This document shows, in pieces, positions 29,830 through 42,665 of a stretch of 43,423 nucleotides of DNA (its first letter is position 1; every line of letters begins with the position of its first letter). Source of the stretch: Fragilaria crotonensis. Taxonomy: Eukaryota; Bacillariophyta; Fragilariophyceae; Fragilariales; Fragilariaceae. The notes below the pieces were generated by a model. It was not told the DNA's origin. It saw only the letters and a program-made list of their open reading frames with translations, and ran no database searches. The position numbers and the translations under genes were made by a program. The DNA lies in NCBI GenBank assembly GCA_022925895.1, contig JAKSYS010000534.1, positions 1 to 43,423 of the forward strand. The letters run 5' to 3'.

Positions 29830-30069
29830 TTAGAAATGGCTCCTGTACCTGCTCCATTGCCGATCATTGTTGCTCCTCCCACCATGATTTTTGGAAGCCT
29901 TTCGGGAGACTTCCATGGCAATCAACCGCAGTCTCGACCTCAACGTAGAAATGTCCATATAGTCATCAAACGAACGGGCTTTCCGAAACAACGCAAGCTC
30001 CAAGTGTTTCGCTATTTCTGGGAGCCGTCTCAGCTGTTCGTCAGACACGTGTTTGTTTTTGTTCTTCAT
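29830..30069 (-). CDS. Short KIX-like domain ORF or exon
   Basis: From the ATG at 30069 the frame encodes 79 residues. The segment KHVSDEQLRRLPEIAKHLEL, ALFRKARSFDDYMDISTLRS and RLRLIAMEVSRK has the three-helix pattern of KIX domains as in MED15 and CBP/p300 (LPxIAKxLExxLFRxAxSxxxYxDxxTLxxRL), which bind transcription activators. It is much shorter than any normal KIX protein. Upstream on the minus strand a pyrimidine-rich tract followed by CACTGCAG at about 30088 looks like a splice acceptor, so this may be an exon of a larger or broken gene, or a captured fragment. The rest of a Mediator-type protein is not seen nearby. Confidence 0.4.
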   Translation of the reverse strand: MKNKNKHVSDEQLRRLPEIAKHLELALFRKARSFDDYMDISTLRSRLRLIAMEVSRKASKNHGGRSNNDRQWSRYRSHF

Positions 30070-30449
30070 AAGAAGTTCAATACTGCAGTGCAAGATACGA
30101 GTGAGACAAACAGACACAAGCGCAGCAAGGGTTCGCGAAATACATACATTTGCCGAATCATCTCTCTCCGATTATCCAAGTACTCATCACTTTGCCAGTT
30201 TCCGTTCATCGCTGCCGCTGCCGTCATTTTTCCTTTTCAATTAAACTTCCACTTGCAGAGGAAGAACGATCTCTTTGCTGCTCAAATCACTACAGCTGGA
30301 ACAGTGAAAGGACGATGTGTTAGCAAGATAGAACAATGGTCAGATGGGAATGTGTCAGTTTTAGAACAACTCGTTTCCGTCTCCGTTTCGACGTTACGAC
30401 GGGACACAGTCGCGCAACAGTCGATGTCGTGGACTTGATGGACCTGGTA

Positions 30450-32430
30450 CCACATAAAAATGGCCTTGAACCGATAATTTCACAAGAGTTTCAACTTACA
30501 ATATCTCGGCAGAAACACGGATCTTGCACAAACAGTTCGGATCATAGACCCTTCATCACATTGTCAACAGGTATGTAGAATGATCAAAGTACTGGAGCAA
30601 GATCCAATTTACCTATCGATGATATTCAAGTCTTCGTTTTTGGTTTATTGGCTCAAAGTTGTGTATAAATTTGTATACGAATAGGGATAATATTTTATCT
30701 TCACTTCTTGATTTTTTTCACAAGACTTCGACCATTAAATCGCGAATCAAAATGCGAATGTTCTTTACTGGTACAGGGTTTTGAACGAGCTGTTTGTACC
30801 ACACGCCTAGAGTACATGAAGACCGTTCTAAGATTCATAACGCTGCCAGACACACGCCGCGTTCTCACTTCATACTCCGGCATTCTAAAAAACATTTCAT
30901 GCAACATATATTCCTAATTCATCTCTTTTACCATTCCTGGTTACTGGTGCTCATCTTGTTCAACAACATCAGCACCAGTATTCACTAGTACCACATGATC
31001 GGGTGGTGGTTCGGGGCGGGCATTTGGAAGTGGAGGTGCAACTTGATCACCGCGATTACAGGTCTCGAGAAGTCTAGCGAGAAGAAGTGATCGCGTCGTT
31101 GGCACTGGTGAGTCATTTGCCCGTTTATACCACATTGCCATTACCTTCAATTGGCTAACGTTCAGTTCTCTGCTAGCTATATTCAGCTCTTTGATTGCAG
31201 CAACCTTCCTTTCAAGAGATCGAAATGCTTGAAGTCGCTTCTCTTGCGCATCACACGCTTTGATTGCCTGTTCCCATTGACGCTGTTTCATATTCTTCAA
31301 GACCGTCGGGCCCAAGCCAAAGCAACTGTCCAGCAGCCAGATGCATGGAGCCCAGCGGTGTATCGTTTTTTTTTCGAATTGATATTTTCCTCCGCTGAAT
31401 CAATCCTTTTCTGCCTGTTTTCCTCCAAGTTCACTCCATTGCGAGCATCTTCACGAATCCTGCTTTCAAGAATTGTATCCATGTATTTCCCCGAGAGGCC
31501 TTGAGATAAATTCAGTTGCACGTCTTGATCAAGAGCAGAAATCACATCGCCGTTTGGAGCGTTGACGCTTCCAGCTTCTTCTGTTGCTGTTGTTCCAATT
31601 GCCTTGTTAGTGCGTGTCTGAAGGATTTCGGGGTGCAGCAAACAATTATAAGTAAGTGGTGTCCAGCCTCGTTCTGCAATCGCGTTTTGATTTTGTTTGA
31701 TGCGAGCAAAGGAGTCATTCCATGCTCTATGAACGAGGTGAATGACATCTTCTTTTTCGATTGCAAGAAATTCTGCTCCAACTGACGCCTTCTGTGCCAG
31801 CAGGTCTCGTTTATGTTTCGTAAGCGCCATCTTGAAGCATCCGTTCTGCTCCGTAGAGTCCCCAACCTGCCAGTAACTGGTACCGTAGGGGACTCCGATG
31901 CATGCTTTCCACATCGTGTCACGGCTGTTTATTTACTCAAGAAATTGAAGATCAAATCGACTTCCGTGACCGTCGAGCAGTAGAAATGGCGTTGCGTTGT
32001 TTGCTTTGATAGTCATGCTGGTCGTGGTGTGAAATTACGAGATATGTGATCGCATATCAGCCGTGCCGACAAGAAATGTGGAATCGGCATGTTTGGTTAC
32101 GGTTATAAAAAATTCCTATATTTCTCGCTTACATAGGAAAATATTCAGAACTACGGTTAATGAAAAGCTGGAGGGCATCCTCGACGTGTGAAAAAGCTTT
32201 CCTCCCCAATATTTTGACGTCTCATCTACTGTAGGCGTATGCGAGAGACTTGAGCAATTCAATTGCTTGTCTATAAGGGGAACATATCTCTATCTGTTAA
32301 CTTAGGAGAGCTCTATAATAGGTCATCGTGTGAAATTATGAAAATTGGAGTGTTTTTGTGTAGGGGTCCTAGAATTTCACAAGAGATTGGTTCAAAGCCA
32401 ATTTATCGGGTCAAAGCCATTTTTATGTGG
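30450..32430. mobile_element. Pogo/DDE_1-type TIR transposon with truncated transposase
   Basis: The ends are CCACATAAAAATGGCCTTGA on the left and, reverse complemented, CCACATAAAAATGGCTTTGA on the right, each flanked by TA (30448-30449, 32431-32432). The terminal about 340 bases on each side match those of the MITE at 13036-13718. The core holds the C-terminal part of a DDE_1 transposase on the minus strand. At 2.0 kb it is itself internally deleted: the N-terminal DNA-binding half and the first catalytic region are missing. Confidence 0.85.
30941..32035 (-). pseudogene. Truncated, frameshifted DDE_1 superfamily transposase
   Basis: Reading leftwards, NATPFLLLDGHGSRFDLQFL (about 31955-32020) carries the Asp of the central DDE_1 motif. 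After a stop or shift, CIGVPYGTSYWQVGDSTEQN and GCFKMALTKHKRDLL follow, then HLVHRAWNDSFARIKQNQNA, all typical of a transposase family common in diatom genomes. At about 31310 the frame changes again (WTVALA against VLKNMKQRQWEQAIKACD), leading into a charged coiled-coil tail that ends at 30941. The N-terminal helix-turn-helix and the first catalytic Asp are absent, so the protein cannot be active. Confidence 0.75.
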
Positions 32431-32432
32431 TA

Positions 32433-32831
32433 CCAGTACCAATCGATCCCATTCGTTGTTCGTGCTTGTAAACAGCGTGTTTTGAATAGATTTCAAAATC
32501 ATATGTTTCAAGCTTTTTTTAAGTCGATATATTAGCATAAAAGGGAAAAATTGATGAAAGTAGTAGCACAGTACAAGGTAGTACCAGGTACAACTGTATT
32601 CCTATTTATAGAGAGAGTGTATCATAAAAAAGGAAAAAAATTGATGAACAATAATCTACTACTAGAGTCCTACAACTGTTCCAGGTACTAGCTACTAGCT
32701 ACCAGGTACTTGGAACTTGGAGTACCTTGTAGCTAGCTATCATACTACTGTACTAGCTAGTAGTAGTACTCATTACCGGTATAGAGTGGGAAAAGAAATC
32801 GATTAAACAAAATGTGCATTATGATACGCTA
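32433..32831. other. Repeat-rich spacer between two TIR elements
   Basis: No gene is visible. Two diverged copies of GGAAAAATTGATGAA occur about 90 bases apart (near 32543 and 32631), each beside a pyrimidine/GTAC cluster. From 32670 to 32780 the sequence is almost entirely TACTAGCTA, CAGGTACT and GTAGTACT words. Confidence 0.45.
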
Positions 32832-33517
32832 GTGGAGCAGTTCAGAAAACACAAATACACATTTCTCAACGGCGGTTTAACACACGTAAATTTTCATGTG
32901 GTGTGATCCACATGAAAATTGTGTATTTGTGAATGTGCAAAAGCGTACTTTCAGAAAACATAAACACAAAAAAGAGATTTCTGGCAGGTTTTCATATAAA
33001 TGCTTGTCAGCGGGGGACCATTTCCACGATGACAACGATGCACTTAAACCAAAAAAGTCCGCTCATGTTGTACTTGATGCAGAGGTATAGAAATTGACGA
33101 GAAAGAGTTACAAGAGAATGCATTTTTCTGTATTTATGGGTACAAAACGAGGTTTCATCAGCGACTCGGTGCGTTGTGCAGTAGCACCGTCTCATACGAC
33201 AATGCTGTACTCCGAGACCTTCAGTACTTGTACTGTATCGGAACGCGATTTCAGAACAACGCACTATGTTCGACATGTAGAAATCACCGTAGGCACAAAA
33301 AGTGAAGTTGCACAAAAATGTGTAACGTTACACAAAAATGTCGAACACGAAATCGTGCTCGACAAATTTGTGTAAATGTGCAAGGTTTTTTTGAGCTTAT
33401 AACCCAATTATTAAGAATGGGTTACACATTTTTTTCCGCGCCCACATGCAAAAACGGATGAGATTTGTGTAAACCGGCGTTGAGAAATGTGTATTTGTGT
33501 TTTCTGAACTGCTCCAG
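32832..33517. mobile_element. Hairpin-rich MITE with long terminal inverted repeats
   Basis: The ends match as inverted repeats of about 50 bases: GTGGAGCAGTTCAGAAAACA on the left and, reverse complemented, CTGGAGCAGTTCAGAAAACA on the right, continuing through CAAATACACATTTCTCAACG. TA flanks both. Inside are further palindromes: AATTTTCATGTGG and CCACATGAAAATT around 32890-32922, and GTCGAACACGAAATCGTGCTCGAC near 33340 (stem GTCGA/TCGAC plus CACGA/TCGTG). There is no coding capacity. Confidence 0.85.
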
Positions 33518-33643
33518 TAGACAACTGCTTGTACCGGTACTTGTACCGGTAGCACTGTATCCATATCTACACATCATACTTGTACCAAAAAGGCGGACGA
33601 CTCGAGACTCGAGACTCGAAAACACCCATGACTACAATTTACG
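33518..33643. other. Upstream region of the PhoD-like gene
   Basis: The stretch contains TACCGGTACTTGTACCGGTA, a near-perfect palindrome, and three copies of GACTCGA at about 33599-33617. It probably contains the promoter of the gene at 33644. Confidence 0.4.
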
Positions 33644-35137
33644 ATGACCAGCATGTTGATGTTCCAATTGTCAGAAGCGACTCTGCAGCGACATCGTCAC
33701 CAGCATGGACAACAACGACTATTCATCATGATATGGTTACTGGTAGTACCAACCATGATCCATGCCGCCGCCGATATTAAAGTATGGAGTCATGTTCCAT
33801 TGACCAAGATTGCATTTGGATCGTGCCACAAGAACAAGTACGCTGGTAACATTGACGACGGCGGCGGCGGCGGCAAGACCACAATTTGGGATGCCGTTCG
33901 CAAGGAGGATCCACAAACGTTTCTTTGGACTGGTGATGCTGTATATCCACCAAGTCGACGAATCGCATCCTTGGAACAATTGGAACATGAATACAAACAA
34001 ATGCATACCAACAGCACTATTGGATATTCCAATTTTAAACCACCGCTGGGCATTTTTGGAACGTGGGACGATCATGATTATGGAGCCAATGATGCAGGCA
34101 AGGAACTCAATATCAAGCAGGATCGTCGCAGATTGTTCTTTAATTTTTGAACTACTCACAAGAAATCCAAACCAAACTTGCCAATCGAAGTGGTTTGTAT
34201 CACAGCATTGACTTTGTCCATGCCGAGACTGAGGACGTTGACCAATATCATCATCACCACAGTCATGCTGTTCTCAAGGTGATTGTATTGGATACTCGAT
34301 GGAATCGAGATCAGCATTGCATCCCATCCGTCGCCGCCATCATACCGTTCGGGTCGGTAATCTCATGTTTGACAAGGTGGTTCGTGGCGGGCACCTCGAG
34401 TGGAACGTCGTCAAGCTTGTTTTGCTCATCATTATCGTCGTCGTCCACTATACTTGGTGAAGAGCAGTGGACGTGGTTGGCCAAGGAGCTAGAAACATCA
34501 ACCGCTCAAGTGCACATTATCCTTAGCAGCATTCAAGTACTGAGCACCAATCCTGCCATGGAGGGATGGGGACATTTTCCGAAGGAACAACAACGTCTGC
34601 TGGAGTTGTTGAATTCAAAACGTCCATCGGGCTTGGTCCTTCTTGAGCGGCGACGTTCATCATGCGGAAATTCTGGATCCATCTCCCACGAATAAATCTA
34701 CATTTCTGGAAGTCACCTCGTCCGGCCTGACTCATTCCTGCCCCATGCCATTCTATGGAAAACTCTGCGAACCTCTATTGAAACGATTTTCTTCCCACCG
34801 CCGAAAGAAAGCAGACTACTTTTTGGGCCGTAACTTTGGGACACTGGACGTGGATTGGAGGAACCACCGATTCTCCGTCTCAGTGCATGACCATCATGTT
34901 GGTGGCGGCGAACCCGTGTTGACGACCGGGTGGAGATCGTTTTCGTGGGATCCATTAACACCCGAGGAACTCAACCATGTGGCACGAACTGTGGATGGTC
35001 ATTTGTTACCAACGCTAGTCCGGTGGGCATGGTTCGGTTTTATTCTGCTGGTAATTATGGCTGCCTTCATGTGGATCGCGGTGCGAAAGTACAATACTTG
35101 GTCTGTCAATTCAGGAACCAGAAAGAAAGACGACTAG
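33644..35137 (+). CDS. PhoD-like metallophosphatase, membrane-anchored, two frame breaks
   Basis: PhoD-type enzymes hydrolyse phosphate mono- and diesters with a metal centre. The N terminus has a hydrophobic signal segment (LFIMIWLLVVPTMIHAAA). Motifs follow in order: KIAFGSCHKN, FLWTGDAVYPPS (metal-binding Asp), GIFGTWDDHDYGANDAGKE (the DDHDYG hallmark), VLDTRWNRD, LGEEQWTWLAKEL and LSGDVHHAEI. Near the end is a membrane segment, FGFILLVIMAAFMWIAV, so the active part probably faces the ER lumen or cell exterior. The frame breaks at 34144-34148 (five T; a sixth would read NFLNYSQEIQ directly on) and again at about 34641-34646 before SGDVHHAE. Both are likely indel errors, since motifs on each side are intact. 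It stands next to RuvB-like 2 (convergent) and 2.4 kb from two other phosphatase-type genes. Confidence 0.85.
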
Positions 35138-35301
35138 GCTGTTCACCGGGTGCTGACTATTGTACTGGCAAAGAAGACAAGTATGCCAGGCCATTAATAG
35201 GGGTGCATATTGCAGGGCTCTATCCTATCAAACTTGAAGGTGGAGAGAAGGGCGAAGGGCTCAAAGCGCGACGAGATCGCTACCAAAATTCCTGAGAGAA
35301 A

Positions 35302-37542
<2,241 letters not shown>

Positions 37543-39530
37543 ATGAGAATACCAATCCATCTCATCATGGCAACAACAATGGTGACAAGTCCAATTCCTG
37601 CTCGTGACATTACAAACAATATGGAGTCGGGACTGGCGGACCAAGCGTGGGTTGCAACACCACCGAAACCGGACCAAGCGAAACTAACCATCGTGCAGAT
37701 CACAGATGTCTACACATTGGAAAACTTTGCATCCTTAAAGACAATGCTCCAACAAACCAGAAACGAGTCCGGAGACAGCAAGGTCGTATCTGTCTTGACA
37801 GGTGACTTCCTAGCACCATATTTGCTCTCTAGTGTCGATCAAGGATACGGCATGATGAAAGCCCTCGCCCAAACACCCATCGACTACTTGATGTGGGGCA
37901 ATCACGAGGCAGACATTGATCACAAGATCGTTTGTAAGCATGTCAAGAACTTTCCAGGTACATTCATCAATACCAATATGCAAGATCATGATGCGATGAA
38001 GCATCAGGTACCGTTTGAAATCATTGAAGTGCCATCTCCGGACGGTTCTCACTGTCGCAGGGTGGGTCTGATTGCTGTCTTGTCGGATGACCCGGCCTTG
38101 TATCGTCAGTTTGATGCGCCGGGCGCGTTTGGAGGGGCCACGATTCGAAATCCATGGGAAGTGCTGAAAGAGTACAAGGAAATGCTTGAAGGTGCACCTA
38201 CAATTGTGATTTGGTCATTCCGCTGGAGCATTTGTATGTTCCCGATGACCACAGGACCTGTTCCGACTTCGACTTTCCGATCGTCTTGTCCGGTCATGAT
38301 CATCACCGAATCGACGAGACAGTGGACGGGACACGTTTGATCAAGCCTGGATGTGATGCTGAGTATGCTGCTGTCGTGGAGGTATGTTGGGACGGACAAG
38401 AATCAAGCAAGCCAACAATTACCTCTCGCTTCGTCAAGCCCAGTGATTGGGAACCATGCCCCGTGATGCAAGAATCAACAACGCGCGCCTACGATGCTCT
38501 GTTGCCGCTCCGAATGACAGAACTCGCACGCATTCCAAAAGACTTTGAACCACTCTCGTCGTCCAATTCGCGAGGCAGCGTCACGACGATGGGTACGTTT
38601 ATTTGCAGTCTATTGCGTTCTTCGTTGAACGTTAAGCGTGGACGGCATCGGTCAGACTTTGTGGATGCTGTGATTCTCATGGGTGGCAATATTCGGGGAA
38701 ATACAGATTACCCTGAAGGAAGCTACTTCTCGCTTGAAGCTCTCGAGGCAGAAATCGAGTCTGGTGAAGAAATAGGTGTGGTGGACATGCCAGGGTGGGT
38801 GCTTGCCAAGGGCATCCAAGAGACCCACGCAGGTGATCCTGTTCCTGGTTGGCTACAATACGACGGAGACATCAAGGAGTTATATCCGAGTGGTGAGGAT
38901 GGGCCTTCCATTATTGCTGAGGTTGCTGGACTGCCGTTTGATCCTACCCGAATGTATCGTGTTGCCACAAAGATTGGTGATTTGACAAATGGTCAGTCAA
39001 AGACATTCACGGAATACTACACAAAAAATCCCAAACTTCTGCCTGCTGAAGGGAGCTTCGTTAATATTTCGGTTGAGCTAATGGGATACTTCGCTCGCAA
39101 TTTGTGGAGAAAGATATGGGAGTCACTCGAGCCAACAATGCTCATTGAACCCCAACTTGATTCGGATTACAGCTATTACCGTGAGCGATTTGCAGATCTA
39201 GACTACGATCAAGATGGATTGATTAGTGTCGACGATATTCATGCAGCGTTTCGACACGTCCTTGGACTCAACGTCCACTGCGATGAAATGACACTTGCCG
39301 AATCTGTCCACGCCTATGCAGACGTGAACAGTGACGGTAGGGTTACTGTTGAAGATTTGGAGTTGTTCAGCATCGAGCTTCCTGCTTTGTACGAGAAGGA
39401 TCGATGGCGTCTTGCGTACGCGAAGAATGACAAACATCGCCTGACAAATCCTGCTGGTGCCTCATCACCCCGTTCCGTGGCATTCGCCCGCGAACCTGTT
39501 GCCTTTCACTTCAAGTTTCCATCCCTGTGA
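37543..39530 (+). CDS. Calcineurin-like phosphoesterase with EF-hands, copy 1, one frame break
   Basis: The gene is about 662 codons when one lost base is allowed for at 38197-38201: copy 2 reads CCTTACAATTGTGAT where this copy has CCTACAATTGTGAT. The architecture is 5'-nucleotidase-like: metal-binding segments IVQITDVY, LTGDFLAPYLLS, MWGNHEADI and VLSGHDHHRIDE, then a 5'-nucleotidase C-terminal-type substrate domain (GNIRGNTDYPEG), then two EF-hands (DYDQDGLISVDD and DVNSDGRVTVED) that should bind calcium. The first motif has Tyr where the family has His (D-x-H). The N terminus is mildly hydrophobic (PIHLIMATTMVTSPIPA), not a clear signal peptide. It is the tandem paralogue of 40021-42003, with similar sequence beginning just before the start codon. 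Confidence 0.8.
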
Positions 39531-40020
39531 AAGATGGGTTTTTTAATTTTGAATAAACGTTCATTTGCAATTGGTGTGCGTGATGCAGATAGTGGGCACG
39601 AAACAATTTACAAACTCAACTCACAACCAAGAATAGATCTTCCATGTACAAAAAAACACATAACGCGAAACAAGCTAAACAGTAGCCTTTCCTGATGTTC
39701 CCCGCCTACATAAATTGATTATCCTCTATTCATTTGGGGTACGTTGCACTGTATGGAAAGATGATAGATTGCTTTACGACATTGGTCGAAGGTAATCTAT
39801 GGACGCGGCAGCCTGTATAACATTCCTACCTGTATAACATTCCTACTGGTACTCAGAACCATATTAACGTGTTTTAACAGCCACAATTGATCTTGTGCAC
39901 AACTGTATCGTCACGATGGCCACAAGTCCTTCCACTTAAAATTTCAGTCACAGAAAGTCACAGAAAGCAAAGATCAGTACTCACAAGTCACAAGATTGAC
40001 TCATCAACCTCACAAAACCA
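39531..40020. other. Spacer between the tandem phosphatase copies
   Basis: These 490 bases hold no ORF of note. CCTGTATAACATTCCTACCTGTATAACATTCCTAC at about 39812-39845 is a direct repeat of an 18-base unit (CTGTATAACATTCCTACC). GTCACAGAAA is repeated at 39950 and 39960. The promoter of copy 2 and the 3' end of copy 1 lie here. Homology with copy 1 starts only at about the last 12 bases. Confidence 0.5.
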
Positions 40021-42003
40021 ATGAAAATACCAATCCATCTCATCATGGCGACAACAATGGTGACAAATCCTATTCCTGCTCGTGACATTACAAACAACAT
40101 AGAGTCGGGACTGGCGGACCAAGCGTGGGTTGCAACACCACCAAAACCGGACCAAGCCAAGCTAACCATCGTACAGATCACAGATGTCTACACATTGGAA
40201 AACTTTGCATCCCTAAAGACGATGCTCCAACAAACCAGGAACAAATCAGGAGACAGCAAGGTCGTTTCTGTCTTGACAGGCGACTTCCTAGCACCATATT
40301 TGCTCTCCAGTGTCGATCAAGGATACGGCATGATGAAAGCACTCGCCCAAACTCCCATCGACTACTTGATGTGGGGCAATCACGAGGCAGACATTGATCA
40401 CAAGATCGTTTGTAAGCATGTCAAGAACTTTCCAGGTACATTCATCAATACCAATATGCAAGATCATGATGCGATGAAGCACCAGGTACCGTTTGAAATC
40501 ATTGAAGTGCCATCTCCAGATGGTTCTCACTGTCGCAGGGTGGGTCTGATTGCTGTCTTGTCGGATGACCCTGCCTTGTATCGTCAGTTTGATGCGCCGG
40601 GCGCGTTTGGAGGGGCCACGATTCGAAATCCATGGGAAGTGCTGAAGGAATATAAGGAAATGCTCGAAGGTGCTCCTTACAATTGTGATTTGGTCATTCC
40701 GCTGGAGCATGTATATGTTCCCGAGGACCATATTACGTGCTCCGACTTCGACTTCCCAATCGTCTTGTCCGGTCATGATCATCATAGAGTCGATGAGACC
40801 GTGGACGGTACACGTTTGATCAAGCCTGGATGTGATGCTGAGTATGCTGCTGTCGTGGAGGTATGTTGGGATGGACAAGAATCAAGCAAACCAACAGTGA
40901 CGTCTCGCTTCGTCAAGGCAACCGATTGGGAACCATGTCCGATTCTATTAGAGGTCAACATACGTGCCTATGATCCCTTGGTGTCACTCCGAATGACAGA
41001 ACTCGCTCGTGTTCCAAAAGTCTTTGAGCCACTTTCCTCCCACAATTCCCGCAGTGGCGTCACCAGCATGGGAACATTTATTTGCAGTCTCCTGCGGTCT
41101 TCGATGAATGCCAAGCGCGGGCGCCGCCGTTCTGACTTTGTGGATTCGGTGATTCTCATGGGTGGCAACCTTCGGGGAAATACAGACTACCCTGAAGGAA
41201 GCTACTTCTCACTTGAAGCTCTCGAGGCAGAAATCGAGTCTGGTGAAGAAATAGGTGTGGTGGACATGCCAGGGTGGGTGCTTGCCAAGGGCATCCAAGA
41301 GACCCACGCAGGTGATCCTGTTCCTGGTTGGCTTCAATACGACGGAGATATCAAGGAGGAATATCCGCAAGGTGAGGATGGGCCTTCCATTATTTCCGAG
41401 GTTGCTGGAAATCCCTTCGATCCAACCCGAACGTACCGTATTGCCACTAAGATCGGTGATTTGACGAATGGCCAGTCGACGGCTTTCACGGAATACTACA
41501 CAGCCAATCCGAAACTCTTACCTGCTGAAGGGAGTTTCATCAACATATCAGTTGAGCTAATGGGATACTTCGCTCGCAATCTGTGGAGGAAAATTTGGGA
41601 GTCGCTGGAGCCATCAATGCTAGTCGAACCCGGACTTGATTCCGATTACACCTATTTCCGTGAAAGGTTCGCAGACCTCGATAATAATCAAGATGGATTT
41701 ATTAGTGTCGATGATATTCATGCCGCGCTTCGCGACGTTCTTGGGCTCAACGTCCACTGCGATGAAATGACGCTTGCCGAATCTGTCCACGCCTATGCAG
41801 ACGTCAACAACGACGGCGACGTTACTGTGGATGATTTGGAGTTGTTCAGCAAGGAGCTTCCTGGTATATACGAGAGAGATCGATGGCGTCTTGCATACGC
41901 AAAAAATGATGCCCATCGTCTGATTCATCTTGCTTCTGTTGCTGCGTCGCCTCGCACCGTGGCATTGAATGGCGAATCTGTGGCAGTCACTCAACTTCCA
42001 TAA
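40021..42003 (+). CDS. Calcineurin-like phosphoesterase with EF-hands, copy 2 (intact)
   Basis: The protein has 660 residues with no break. Metallophosphatase motifs are at residues 51-57 (VQITDVY), 86-92 (TGDFLAP), 119-122 (GNHE), His230 (PLEHVYVP) and 250-255 (SGHDHH). A 5'-nucleotidase C-terminal-type domain spans about 310-540 with GGNLRGNTDYPEG. EF-hand loops at about 554-565 (DNNQDGFISVDD) and 595-605 (DVNNDGDVTVDD) have the canonical acidic positions, so calcium may tune activity. The D-x-H motif reads D-V-Y, as in copy 1. The family acts on nucleotides, UDP-sugars or other phosphoesters; the substrate here is unknown. Identity with copy 1 is highest in the middle and lower in the linkers, as expected of a recent tandem duplication under constraint. 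Confidence 0.88.
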   Translation: MKIPIHLIMATTMVTNPIPARDITNNIESGLADQAWVATPPKPDQAKLTIVQITDVYTLENFASLKTMLQQTRNKSGDSKVVSVLTGDFLAPYLLSSVDQGYGMMKALAQTPIDYLMWGNHEADIDHKIVCKHVKNFPGTFINTNMQDHDAMKHQVPFEIIEVPSPDGSHCRRVGLIAVLSDDPALYRQFDAPGAFGGATIRNPWEVLKEYKEMLEGAPYNCDLVIPLEHVYVPEDHITCSDFDFPIVLSGHDHHRVDETVDGTRLIKPGCDAEYAAVVEVCWDGQESSKPTVTSRFVKATDWEPCPILLEVNIRAYDPLVSLRMTELARVPKVFEPLSSHNSRSGVTSMGTFICSLLRSSMNAKRGRRRSDFVDSVILMGGNLRGNTDYPEGSYFSLEALEAEIESGEEIGVVDMPGWVLAKGIQETHAGDPVPGWLQYDGDIKEEYPQGEDGPSIISEVAGNPFDPTRTYRIATKIGDLTNGQSTAFTEYYTANPKLLPAEGSFINISVELMGYFARNLWRKIWESLEPSMLVEPGLDSDYTYFRERFADLDNNQDGFISVDDIHAALRDVLGLNVHCDEMTLAESVHAYADVNNDGDVTVDDLELFSKELPGIYERDRWRLAYAKNDAHRLIHLASVAASPRTVALNGESVAVTQLP

Positions 42004-42665
42004 GCGTTGTGTTTGTGGGTTTGTCAAGAAGACAACGTCTTAAATTCATGTCAATGTCAACGGTACAAACTGACTCGAGCTGTTGGAGCAAAGCTAAGTA
42101 TGGTTCAACCAGATGCAAGAGTTAGATTTCATGGTTCAAATAGCAAAGAGTTTGGTGCATATTTCTGGAGCATATGAATCATACGAGTGCCTCGGACCCC
42201 GGACTCTCGACTAAAGCTCCAGAATGCTCATGGAAAATGTTTAGTTCCCATCTGGTTTGTTGAAGTTGTAGTTCACAAAAGACGCATGACCGTTTTGTAC
42301 GCGCTGCACTTTCCCAGCCGGTATGCATTCTACAACAGTTCCTGGTACTCTGAATACGTAGTACGAGCCTACCGTTGTATGGCCAGCAGGCTCGTGACTG
42401 GAGTACGCCTTTAAAGTTCTCTTGGTGGCAGTCGTACTATCAAGTGCGTATCGAGTACCGATTCGATGCAAGTATTTATTGTATATAGGAAAAGTACGAT
42501 GAGCTTCAAAACAGTTTCTGATTTGTCACAACGTTTTTTCTAAAGACTTCCCTCATTTTTATGGGATGGGAATATTGAGTAGTAGTATACTGTCATCATC
42601 TATGGAGACCGGCGATGGTACGCCACACGAGTTGATGGATGGCACACAACAACGGCAAATAGCTA
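42004..42665. other. Intergenic region after phosphatase copy 2
   Basis: The 662 bases show no supportable gene. The segment around 42330-42480 is rich in GTAC words. Short frames at 42187-42414 on + and 42241-42471 on - overlap each other and show no domain. Confidence 0.4.

Noticed and set aside
29836-30438. 200-residue plus-strand ORF opposite the KIX-like frame
   Set aside because: Its composition is irregular and it overlaps the minus-strand frame that matches a known fold; it also runs to the edge of the transposon.
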